The notes beneath the pieces were generated by a model. It made no database searches. It had not been told where the DNA came from and saw only the letters and a list, made by a program, of their open reading frames with translations. A program made the translations under genes and the position numbers. From Megascapheus bottae (taxonomy: Eukaryota > Chordata > Mammalia > Rodentia > Geomyidae), in NCBI GenBank assembly GCA_024803745.1, contig JANJXV010000024.1, positions 11,361,427 to 11,425,426 of the forward strand: DNA of 64,000 nucleotides, written 5' to 3'. Shown here piece by piece: positions 21,301-30,786 of this stretch. The first letter of the stretch is position 1. Each line of letters starts with the position of its first letter.

Positions 21301-21480
21301 ATACAAATACACAAGGCAAATACATATCTCCTGTAATTAAAAAGAAGAAATATCTTTAGGATCTTGATAAGAAATATTATGTCTTTAAATCACTTTGGTA
21401 TTAATATCTTGACAGTCTTAAGCCTTCAGTCCCTAATCATAGAATTTGTTTCTTTTCATCTGTTATCTTTTTTCTTTTTA

Positions 21481-21711
21481 AATTTTTTTGGTGAGTCATG
21501 GGGTTTGAACTTGTCTGGGCGCTGTGCCTGAGCTCTTCAGCTTAAGGCTACCGTCCTATCCTTGAGCCTATTCCACTTCCTGTTTTCAAAGAGGTTAATT
21601 GGAGATAAGAGTCTTGGGTCCTTTTGTGCCCTGTTTGGCTTTGAACCTTGATCTTCAGATCTCAGCCTCCCGAGTAGCTAGGATTTCAGGTGTGAGCCAC
21701 CTTGCCCGGCT
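21481..21711 (-). mobile_element. 7SL-headed composite SINE
   Basis: GGTGAGTCATGGGGTTTGAA, CCTGAGCTCTTCAGCTTAAG and TCAGCCTCCCGAGTAGCTAG are present. It splits the ancient L1 between ORF2 pieces. Confidence 0.85.
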
Positions 21712-21845
21712 TTGCTGTCTTTATTATCTTTCAGCATTGTTCTATAGTTATAAGTTTTTAACTTCCTTGGTTCATTCTGGGTATTTTTCCTATTTGATGC
21801 TATTGGAAATGTATTTCTCTTTTGTATTATTATTATTTCTTTGGC

Positions 21846-22098
21846 TTTTTTATTAAAGAATTTATTAACGTTGATTTTTACATCATATTTTAAATGACAA
21901 GTTTAAGAAACAAGTGTTCAAGAAGGGAATCTCTATTTACAATCACTGGGACTTAGTATTTAGAACTTAATCAAAATTAGGCTAAGGGTTTGTATGTCAT
22001 AGAAACATATTAATTTATGAAATAAAACATTATGTCCATAGAGTCATAGGTTTTTATGTCTATATAGTTATGTTTATATTTCCATTACTATGTCCATT
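21846..22098 (-). mobile_element. LINE-1 3' end, second subfamily
   Basis: TTTTTATTAAAGAATTTATT, CAAGAAGGGAATCTCTATTT and AATAAAACATTATGTCCATA match 62787-63250 over about 250 bp. It lies inside the older L1, so it is the younger insertion. Confidence 0.8.
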
Positions 22099-22345
22099 CT
22101 TTTGTATTATTGTTAGCCTGTAGAAATGGAAGTGATACTGGGTATTGAATTTGAATTGTAGTTTGTGAATTCATTTGTGTCTTTTAACAGCATGAAACCA
22201 TTAAAATTTTCTATGACTATATCACATGAGAGTAATAAATGCATTTTGTTCCCCACCCTTTCTAATTTAGATGTTTTTTTTCTGATTTTTTCTTGCTTAA
22301 TTGTTGTGGATATATCTTCTACTATTGTGTTGAATGAAAATGCAT

Positions 22346-22563
22346 TCTGATAAGATTTTTTTTGCCAGTCCTGGGACTTGAACTCAGAATCTGGGCACTG
22401 TCTTTGGGCTTTGTCAAGGCTAGCGTTCTTCCATTTGAACCACAGTGCCACTTCTACTTTTTTCTGTTTATGTGGTACCAGGGAATCCAATGCAGGTCTT
22501 CATTCATGCTAGGCAAGCAATCAACCACTAGGCCATGCTCCTGGCCCCTCTGATAAGATTTTT
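22346..22563 (-). mobile_element. ID-headed dimeric SINE, older copy
   Basis: A minus-strand dimer with many substitutions, from GCCAGTCCTGGGACTTGAAC to GGCCATGCTCCTGGCCCC. The 15-bp target duplication TCTGATAAGATTTTT is perfect (22346-22360 and 22549-22563). Confidence 0.9.
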
Positions 22564-22899
22564 AAGCTAGATTTTTGGTATTGCTTAGATAGCTTCACAT
22601 TATATTTTCCTAAGTCTAAAGAAAAGTTATAAGGACAACCAAATAATAGCTCCTGGCTGTATTTGATCATATAATTTTTAGGTTAAAAGGAAATTGTGAG
22701 GGAGTCTGGCTAGAAAAGGTCCTCCTGCATGGAAGAGAAAAGACAAGACTTTGTAGCTTTTATTATTACCAAACAATTTGCTGACTTAAAATCAGACATT
22801 TAAGAAAATATTTACCTTGTTTTAAAAAAGTTTTAGACAGTTTTAGAACATATATTTTAGATTATTTTCACATCACCCATCTACAACCAGCCCAATTTT

Positions 22900-23082
22900 G
22901 CTGAAAGATAGATGTCTACTTCCTCAGTCAGTATTTTTCTGGACTGTGCAACCTTTAGCCTACACTATGTCAGTGTTAAACTATTTTTCTCTTTGCAGTT
23001 AGACTTGAAGAGATGGGGATGGAATAGGATTTACTGCATCTTTTTTGAGTCCTGTTAGTGGCCTGTTTCCTATAGATTTCTG
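22900..23082. repeat. Dispersed repeat copy 1 (pairs with 23918-24109)
   Basis: GATGTCTACTTCCTCAGTCA, CAACCTTTAGCCTACACTAT, AGACTTGAAGAGATGGGGAT and GAGTCCTGTTAGTGGCCTG recur in the same order about 1.02 kb downstream. The family was not recognised. Confidence 0.7.
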
Positions 23083-23133
23083 TGGAAATATTTTATATGA
23101 GTGAGGTTCATTTGTTATAATGAATGCCTCAGT

Positions 23134-23231
23134 ATCTACAAAGTTCTTTTTTTTTTTGATGTGTACTGAGCAGTATTTAATAAAAGACAAAGTTTGTATC
23201 ATGAACTCACAGTTGGATCTACAAAGTTCTT
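23134..23231 (-). pseudogene. Tiny retrocopy of an unidentified 3' UTR
   Basis: A 68-bp insert (23149-23216) sits between perfect 15-bp repeats ATCTACAAAGTTCTT (23134-23148 and 23217-23231). On the minus strand it ends with an ATTAAA signal, about 20 nt of sequence and then an A-run, the pattern of a severely 5'-truncated mRNA copy. The source gene is not known. Confidence 0.65.
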
Positions 23232-23917
23232 ATTAGTTGAAGTATTTACTTTGTTTGGGTTTCCTTAGTTTTCCTTGAATGTCCTTTTTTTCTTCAAGGA
23301 TACCACATTGCCTTAGTTGTTTTATTTCCTTAGGCTCTTTTGGGATATGATAGAGTGTCAGACTTTCCTTATTTTCTTAGAAGGCCTTGAAAATTTTTGA
23401 GAAATTCTGGTCAGGTATTTAGAGGCTTTTCCCTGTTGAAATTTGTATGATGTTGATTTCTTTTTAAATATTTATAATATCTGGTCTGATCGTGCTTAGA
23501 TGTCTAGCAGTGCTTTCATTTTTTGTGATGTGTCTATGTGTATGTGTGTATTTTTTGAGCTCAAGGGTGGTCACTCCACTTAGGCACTGGGAAGGCTAGA
23601 CATAGTACATAACCTTAGGGAGGAGGATTTCATGACAACAGGGAGGTAGAAGGCAATGTGTATCTTATTTTCATTAACCTTGTCAAAGGTAGTGCCCATA
23701 GAAACCACGTTGGGCTTATAGTCCTTTGCTTTTATCTGGTACTTAGTTTAGAGGCAGTGTTGGAGATATTGGCAGTTGTGTATGTTAGTTTTTTGTTTGT
23801 TTGTTTTTTGGTCAGCTTGTGTATGCTCTTAAGAAACCAAACAGCAGCTTTGTTTATCCAGAAAGCACTATGGGTGGACTGTGTACAGAGGCAATGTGGC
23901 TGGGTGTCAAAGAGAGA

Positions 23918-24109
23918 AAGATGGATGTCTACTTCCTCTGACAAAATTCAGTAGTTTTCTTGACTTGTGGCAACCTTTAGCCTACACTACTATGTCATCA
24001 TTAAACTATTTTTTTCTTTGAAATTAGACTTGAAGAGATGGGGATGAAATTGGGTTTAGTACATCTCTCTTGAGTCCTGCTAGTGGCTTGTTCCGCACAG
24101 ATTTCTGCT
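23918..24109. repeat. Dispersed repeat copy 2 (pairs with 22900-23082)
   Basis: Same ordered blocks as copy 1 with small indels, for example CAACCTTTAGCCTACACTAC and GACTTGAAGAGATGGGGATG. The two copies are in the same orientation. Confidence 0.7.
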
Positions 24110-25544
24110 CCCAAGACTTAAGTGATCTGGTCTTTGTACATGAGGGTGATGGAGAAAGTGAGCAGTGAGGGCATGTTTCAATTATGTTGATGAAAAGTGC
24201 CCTCAGAAATATCACTGCTGATGAGCAGGAATTTGTAAAAATAATCTACTTTGCATTTTAGTTATTGCAAAGTGTATGATTATAACCAGCGTTTTATTAC
24301 TTATTCTGTGTCTGTCTGGATAATAATGACACAGGAACAGAAAGCCATGATCTTTTCATATGCATGTATGTGGACACATGCATGGGCTCACCATTCCCTC
24401 TTCCTCAGAGAGTCTTCTCTTGCTGTCAGTGTCACACAGTACGTAGTTTCTGAAGAGGAGGTTTCTAATCAGGGAGATGCCTAGCAGAGAGTCTGTTGCT
24501 GTGGCCTAAAATTTACAACACTGAGAATCCATTTTTCTGCTGCTACTCTAACACATGTGAGGGCTGACGAATAACCAGTACCTTGTCATGGGGTGCGCTA
24601 AGATGTTGCCAGGATTGGAGTGAAGGTGTGAGCATTTCAATACTTTCTCTAGTGTACTTCCTTGCTGAGCATGACTGGAACACTAGAGAATGTCACTATA
24701 TTTCTCAGTCTTGATTATAAGAATTTTCCTGTGATTTTTGGCAATCACCTGTTCAATAAGAGTTAGTTAGGGTCTGAGAGGAGATGTAGATCTATCCAAC
24801 ACTGAGATTTTGGAGATATGATGAGACGTGTGCATTTGAGATGCCTCAAGATTATCTTATTATCTTTTGGGTATCCTTTTGAAGGAAGACTTACATTGAT
24901 TTGCTAGGCTAGCTGTTTTGCTGGGTTATGAGTAGCATATACCATGGAAACTTCACCCTCCAAAGATTCTATTACCCACTTTACTTTCACAAAAGTGTGG
25001 AATTTGTGAAGCCTTCGTGAAGTCATTTGCCCAGGCTTTTCTATTTTGAACAGTTGTCCACATTTGGTATCATTAGGCATTTTCACCTGGCACCAGTGTG
25101 AATAGATGGTAACAAATGAGATTTCCCCTTGTTTTCTGTTAGCGAGTCAGTATTTCTAGTTGTATCTTTCTGGTGGTTTTTAGGTTCTAAGATGATGTTT
25201 TTGTTTCAGCATAAAGGGCTCTTTGATTTAGAGCATCCAATACCCTTCTGACCTGGGTAATCAGCACTGGCTATGGAGTAGTGTGACCACATAGCAGCTT
25301 TTCATTACCCTTGAGTCTTGATCAAGCTTTTTTGTCAAGGTGAATTTTGGATCTGTCCTGTCTGGGCTTTAGTGTTTTGTCTTTTCACTTTTCAAATCTG
25401 TCATGAAAGGTTATAGAAAAATGGTTATTGTTATTTTAGGCTGTCCTTTTCTGCTTTCAGAGTTATAAGTCCTATGCATACTAGAAAATTAAAAGAATTT
25501 CCTACTCTTCCTAATCTCTTCAGCTCCTTCATTATACAGCATGA

Positions 25545-25650
25545 TTCAGCCCCTCCTCCCTCTCCATTCCCCTTCCCCCTCTTCTTCCCTTTCCTTTTCC
25601 CATCTCTCTCCCTCTCTTCCCCCTCTCTGTTCTCTCCTTCTTCCTCTTGT
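25545..25650 (+). repeat. CT-rich tract
   Basis: About 105 bp nearly all C and T. Short minus-strand reading frames rich in Glu, Arg and Gly across it are low-complexity artefacts. Confidence 0.8.
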
Positions 25651-25699
25651 GTAAGCAGGGGCTCCCCTGCTCTTGCTCAGTTTCTTCCCCATCCATCCC

Positions 25700-25878
25700 C
25701 CCATTCAGGAATGGTACTCTACAACTTGAGCCATACCTCCAGTTCTGGCTCCCCCCCCCCCCCCCCTGCCCAGGTGAACTCAAGATATCGGCATGCAAGG
25801 TCTGGCTTTGAAATGTGATTCTTAGATCTCAGCCTCCAGAGTACCTAGGATTGTAGGAATGAACCATCAGCTCCTGAC
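25700..25878 (-). mobile_element. 7SL-headed composite SINE with C-run
   Basis: GTACTCTACAACTTGAGCCA and CTTAGATCTCAGCCTCCAGA are recognisable. An 18-C run interrupts the middle (about 25750-25767). Confidence 0.65.
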
Positions 25879-26837
25879 TTCATCTTGTCTTTTTCATAAT
25901 GTTTTTTGAAATTTTTGATGGGCCTTTCTCCTGCCATTCTTTGTCATGCATAATTTCTCACTCATTTTTGGTTCTTGCTCTTTCTTCAGTTTGTCCTCTA
26001 GGGCATTGTTTATTCTTTTGGTATTGTGATTGGCTGATTTTTTTTTGGAAAGATAGAGAATAGATGCTTTTAGAGGAGTCTGCAAATAGATATGAGTATT
26101 TTGTTCTGAAAAATAGTTCTTCTAGGAAATAGACCTTCTTTAAGATGCGTACCAGTGTGATATCCATTATGGCAAAAGAGAGTCTAGCTGCTTTTGTTTT
26201 ATGCATAAAAGAAGAGAGATTTTGCCAGTCTACCATCCCTGTGTGGCAGCTGACCCTATAGTTCAGCCACCTGGTGGTTCCTAATGGGGGCCTGATTGAA
26301 GCATAGAAGAGTTTGATTTTCATTCTGCAGATGGAGTGGATGGTGACAGTGTTTTGTAGTCAGCAGCTACCTTGTAGCAAAGTATTGCTTGAAACAATAC
26401 CAAACAGCCTTGAAACAACAGGGTCTGAATATAATTGGGTGAATTGTAGACTGCTGGCTGTATTATGGGGTCTAGTTATAACCCCGATGTGGCACTGTCC
26501 CAGTTTGAATGGAATTTATTCTGTATGAAATGTTCTAATAACCTTCACAGAGGAATATTTGTGCTTTTGCCCTTCAAATGGGTATCCTTGTACCCCAGAC
26601 TGGAAGTTAATAGTTTTTAGCTGAGAAATAGGGAGCAATGTTAATGATTGTGGATTCCAAAAACAAACATATCCATAGAAGTGCTCTTAAAAGGTGGCTT
26701 TTAATGTAGTGGAGGTAGCATCTTTGTAATTTAATGTTTCTATCTCTGAAATTAGCAGCTGAGTTTTTCTTTTCCTCTGCTGAGATGACAATTCAATTCT
26801 TTTGCCCTTCACTTGCCTTTTGGAGTCTTTTTGTGTC

Positions 26838-27000
26838 TTTACCAGTCCTGGGGCTTGAACTCAGGGCCTGGGCACTGTTCTTGAGTTTTCTTAAGGATAG
26901 TGTTCTGCTACTTGAGCCACAGCACCACTTCCACCTTTTTTTGTGTTTGTGGTACTGAGGGATTGAATCCAGGGCTTCGTGCATGCTATGTAAACACTCA
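26838..27000 (-). mobile_element. ID-headed dimeric SINE, diverged
   Basis: ACCAGTCCTGGGGCTTGAAC, GCTACTTGAGCCACAGCACC and TGTGGTACTGAGGGATTGAA are present, but the 5' end of the left half is decayed. It lies about 390 bp upstream of exon g. Confidence 0.8.
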
Positions 27001-27391
27001 GCTAGATTCATAGTGAAACATAGAGGGTTTGATTTTATTTTTAACACTTGTTTCAAGGAAAATCTCCAATAACATGTAGAGACTAAATGTTTTTTTTTTT
27101 TGTTCCTTAAGCTTTACAGTTAACCATATATGTTGGTCGGGGCCCAAAACAAGATTGACTATCTTTGTGAATATTACAGATTTTATCCCTCATTGGGAAG
27201 TTGTAATAAGGTCTCTAGGAATCAGAGATGATTACATAGTTTGCAATATGCATTATGCATTGTGGCCTGATGATGGATGGTACTGGATCTACCCCAAATA
27301 GTTGTTGTTCTCTCTGTTAGTAATTGTGATGGGCCTGCCTCCTTGATGTGTGATGGTCAGCATTGAAGCATTTTTGCCTTTTCACTTGCAG

Positions 27392-27505
27392 GTGATGCAA
27401 GTTCTGAATGCTGATGCCATTGTTGTGAAGCTCAACTCTGGAGACTATAAGACCATTCATCTGTCCAGCATCCGACCCCCAAGGCTGGAGGGGGAAAACA
27501 CACAG
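27392..27505 (+). CDS. SND1: SND1 exon g: start of SN domain 3 (about residues 347-384)
   Basis: This 114-nt exon is 38 whole codons with phase-0 borders, so it could be skipped in frame. It encodes [19 protein letters not shown] and then [19 protein letters not shown], the first strands of SN3 with the '[10 protein letters not shown]' signature. The acceptor is CACTTGCAG and the donor GTGAGA. No differences from the recalled human sequence were seen. It is isolated, with 16.5 kb of intron before it and at least 36 kb after it. Confidence 0.97.
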
Positions 27506-28285
27506 GTGAGACAATAGTCTCTTTATAAAAGTCTAAGAGAAGGAGCTGCAGAATTAAATATGGTACCATATATGATGAGAATGCAAAAGGGTAAGTATTT
27601 TAAATCTTCAAAACATTATTTCCTAGTCTTTGCAGCTTGAGAGTTGTTGCATAGGTCTCCATGTCTCCTGGACCATACCCGCTGCTCTGCTACGTTTCAG
27701 AGATGGGCACTATTGACACTTCCTGAGGGGGGTTTGAGCACAGTTAAGAAGGGATTTGTGAGATAGCGGATATGATTTATTTATTGACAAGACCTTAATT
27801 TTTCCAGGATTAAGGAGAGGAACAAAAAAGTCCGTGTGTCACTCACACGATAGCAGGATCTGTTTCTGCTGATAATTTTTATTTGCTAGTTTTTGCTGTT
27901 GGACAAGAGTAGATCTTTGTGTATGTGCTTTCTGTTGTTATCCACTCATATCTTTTGAAAGTGGTAACTCTTACTTAGTATACTGACTGCTCTATTTGTT
28001 CAATCTTTTGTCTGTAACATGCTTACATGATCAAGGTATCTGACTTGAGTGTATCAGTACCGCTAAATTAGTTCTTTGCATGAAAAGTAACAAGAGTTAA
28101 TATTCAGAATGTTGATTGGCAATTATTGTTCTCTTTTAATTTTTTATGCTTTTGTCCCCCCATCTTGCTGCATTGTAAGAGGTTGGACATATGGATTGAA
28201 TTGAACATTGTCTTGGGCTTTTTTTTTTTTTTTTTTTACAAGCATTGTTTGCTTTCTTGTTAGTGCCCTTTTGCTAACGTATCTT

Positions 28286-28527
28286 TTTTTTTTTTTTTGG
28301 GTGGCTCATGGGGCTTGAGCTCTGGGCCTGGGCGCTGTCCCTGAGCTCTTTAGCTCAAGGCTACCACCCTACCCCTTGAGCCATAGCCCCACTTCCCATT
28401 TTTTTAGTGATTAATTGGAGATAAGAGTCTCACATTCTTTAGTATCCACACTGGCTTTGAACCAGGATCATCAGTTCTCAGCCTCCCTGAGTAGCTAGGG
28501 CTGTAGGCAAGAGCCACCGTGCCCGGC
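28286..28527 (-). mobile_element. 7SL-headed composite SINE, well preserved
   Basis: GGCTCATGGGGCTTGAGCTC, CTACCACCCTACCCCTTGAG and GAGCCACCGTGCCCGGC give a near-complete copy with a T-run at 28286-28299. This is a good reference for the family. Confidence 0.88.
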
Positions 28528-30621
28528 TCTGTAAGTGTCTTTTGACTAGTTATAGAAGTAGATTCTCTGTGAGCCAGGGTGAGAGGCAAGTGTTTGGACA
28601 GTTTTAAGAAATTAACCATTGTGGTAAAAAGCAAAGGAATGCTACAAACCTTCCCTCTCTCTCCCCCCACCCCCACTTCACATTTATCTCTTTTGTAATT
28701 GTGAATGTGTGTGTTTTTTTACGTTATCTATATATCTGTATATCTCTCTCTATATAATTTGCTTTCCAGTGTTTGGCACATATACGTGTCGTAGTACATT
28801 CACAAGTTGAGATTTATACCCTGTTTCCATTTGTGTGTGAGTTTATAGACAGCCCATGAGAGTAAAATAAAAATATCATGATTGGCCTATGAATCAGATC
28901 AGGCATAGAAAGCACATACAGGACTGGTAATTTGAATGTCTGTCCAATCAGTTCATTTCTTTATCTTTTTTTCCTCCAAAGAGAAGGCAATTTAATGCAG
29001 CAAACAGTATTGTGGTAAGGTTGAGAATTTAAATGCATTGAAAGCCTAGAAATGCCAAAATGAGGTTGTCTCAGTAACTGTAGCTGTGCCTCATTGCACA
29101 GAGTAAATATACATCTCCAATTTTATCAGTATTGGGAGTAGTCCATGATTCTGCATCTGTGCCCTACAGTTGGAAAGAAGGTTCCCACAGCAACCACAAC
29201 TCTAAAATTCTTGAATGTTAATTTTTGTGCCTACATCATCAGCCAAAGCGTTATGATAAAGTAGAGTATATAACTGAATTGTAAGTGATTTTCAGGGGGT
29301 TAGGTGTATTTTAGCTCAGGTAAGATAAAGTTCTCATTCAACTGAGAACTTTGAAGTTATCCCAAGATTCTTTGGAGCTCCTCAGTGGGTAAAAGATGTA
29401 CCTCCCTTAGTCTAGTGCTTGATGGAAAGTTATTGGAATATATTGCTTAGTTTAGGCAACGTCCTGGTTATATAATTTCCTTTCTTTTTCTCTACACCTC
29501 CCTGCCCCCCACTGTGCTGTTTACTCCTTAGCTCTTACTCCATTTTAAGAAATCCTTATGTAGAGCTTAGCTATAACAGTCTACAGCATATGGCTTTTAA
29601 GGGAAATGAGGAGTGATTTTCATTATTTGTTCATTAAATTCCTTTGGAAGCTTGTACTGAGGGATCTCATCAGAAATAAGGTAATATAACACACCTTGAG
29701 TGTGATGGTGAAAGACACCCTGGGAAGGCTCCAGGGCAGCTGTTCTGTGCTCAAGTATTCAAGAATGAGAAGCTAGCCAATGAGAGGAAGGACACTCCTC
29801 TAATGGATATGTCACATACACCGCACTGGCTAGCTACTTATGTTTGTGGCCATTTGAGGTAACTCTGTTTTAAAACTAAAATACTCTTTTATGGATCATA
29901 CTTGACTTAAAATATCCCAGCTATTACCACTTAAACATTTCATGAGCATACAAACATTAATAAGATAATTATTTATTTAGTCTTACTAGTGACTTAAGCT
30001 TACTAAGTGTATTTTATACTTTAACATCATCTCAATTCCTTCTAGCATCTTCCAAAGACTTAATGCTCCATGAGCTAGTGACTACTGTTAGGGACAGCAC
30101 AGCTCTAGAATTGAGGTGAAAGGTTTAATCATCATCCATATTTATTGGTTACTTAGCTACTTTGCTGAATGTAACAGACAGTGAACAGATACTGTACTTC
30201 CCTGTTCTTGTGGAACTTTTAAAGTTCAGTAGGAGAAGCACACACATTATATTAATGTTGTAGAACAAAAGTAAAGTTTTGGGAAAGTGCATAAACTGTA
30301 GAAGTTCCTTTGAGGAAGCAATATTTAGTGGGACAAGGTAGTTTTTGACCTGGAAAGCAATGACGACAGAATTTAGTGGAGTTTTGTGAAATGAGAATGG
30401 ACAGTGATATGTGAGTCTTGTTACCTGGATGATATGAAACTAAAGACAGCACTAGATCATACATGCTGCATTAACATCCCCTGTTGGAGGAAGGAATATG
30501 GATTGTATGATGAACTGCAATTATTTTTGTGTGACTAGAATAGAGAATAGCTAAAAGCCATGAGTGATAAGATCATGTATTGAAGACATATGCCATGTTT
30601 TTAAGTCATCCCCTTTCCCCC
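28528..30621. other. Intron stretch without recognised gene or young repeat
   Basis: No exon-like frame was found. 30060-30120 (GACTACTGTTAGGGACAGCA) resembles an old hAT-type DNA transposon end. 28970-29290, read on the minus strand, ends in ATTAAA and an A-rich run and could be an old 3' UTR retrocopy, but has no target duplication. Confidence 0.5.
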
Positions 30622-30786
30622 TTGCCAGTCCTGGGCTTGAGCTCAGGGACTGAGCACTGTCCTTGGGCTTTCTCAAGGCTAGAGCTGTGCCACTTGAGCT
30701 GTAGCACCACTTCTGGCCTTCTCTATGTATGTGGTACCAAGGAATGGAACCAGGTACATGCTAGGCATTAAGACAAAGTCCTGGCC
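30622..30786 (-). mobile_element. ID-headed dimeric SINE with internal deletions
   Basis: GCCAGTCCTGGGCTTGAGCT is intact, but the left half is shortened (AACCAGGTACATGCTAGGCA). The A-tail position is C-rich. Confidence 0.85.

Larger units (their letters stand above)
18075..22346 (-). mobile_element. Ancient LINE-1 (L1M-type), split by many later insertions
   Basis: Fragments in minus orientation run from the 3' UTR inward. 18075-18155 and 18735-19526 carry the old L1 3' UTR and the 'AGTATGTACCCAGAAGTAGA' region. 20153-20305 and the pieces around the insert, up to 21110, carry mid-ORF2 (TTGGTGTCATATCC, then GTCCATTTTGAGTCAG). 21365-21480, 21712-21845 and 22100-22346 reach the RT region (TGTTGAATGAAAATGCATTC). 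Between them sit an ID-headed SINE, two further SINEs, a candidate retrocopy, an ID monomer, an unknown retrosequence, another L1 3' end, and a SINE fragment and U6 pseudogene. Assignment is from remembered L1 consensus order. Confidence 0.75.

Noticed and set aside
27700..27740. String GGGCACTATTGACACTTCC resembling the end of a MER20 element
   Set aside because: Too short to support a feature.
28970..29290. Possible minus-strand 3' UTR retrocopy ending in ATTAAA and an A-rich run
   Set aside because: No target duplication and no identifiable parent; kept only as a note.
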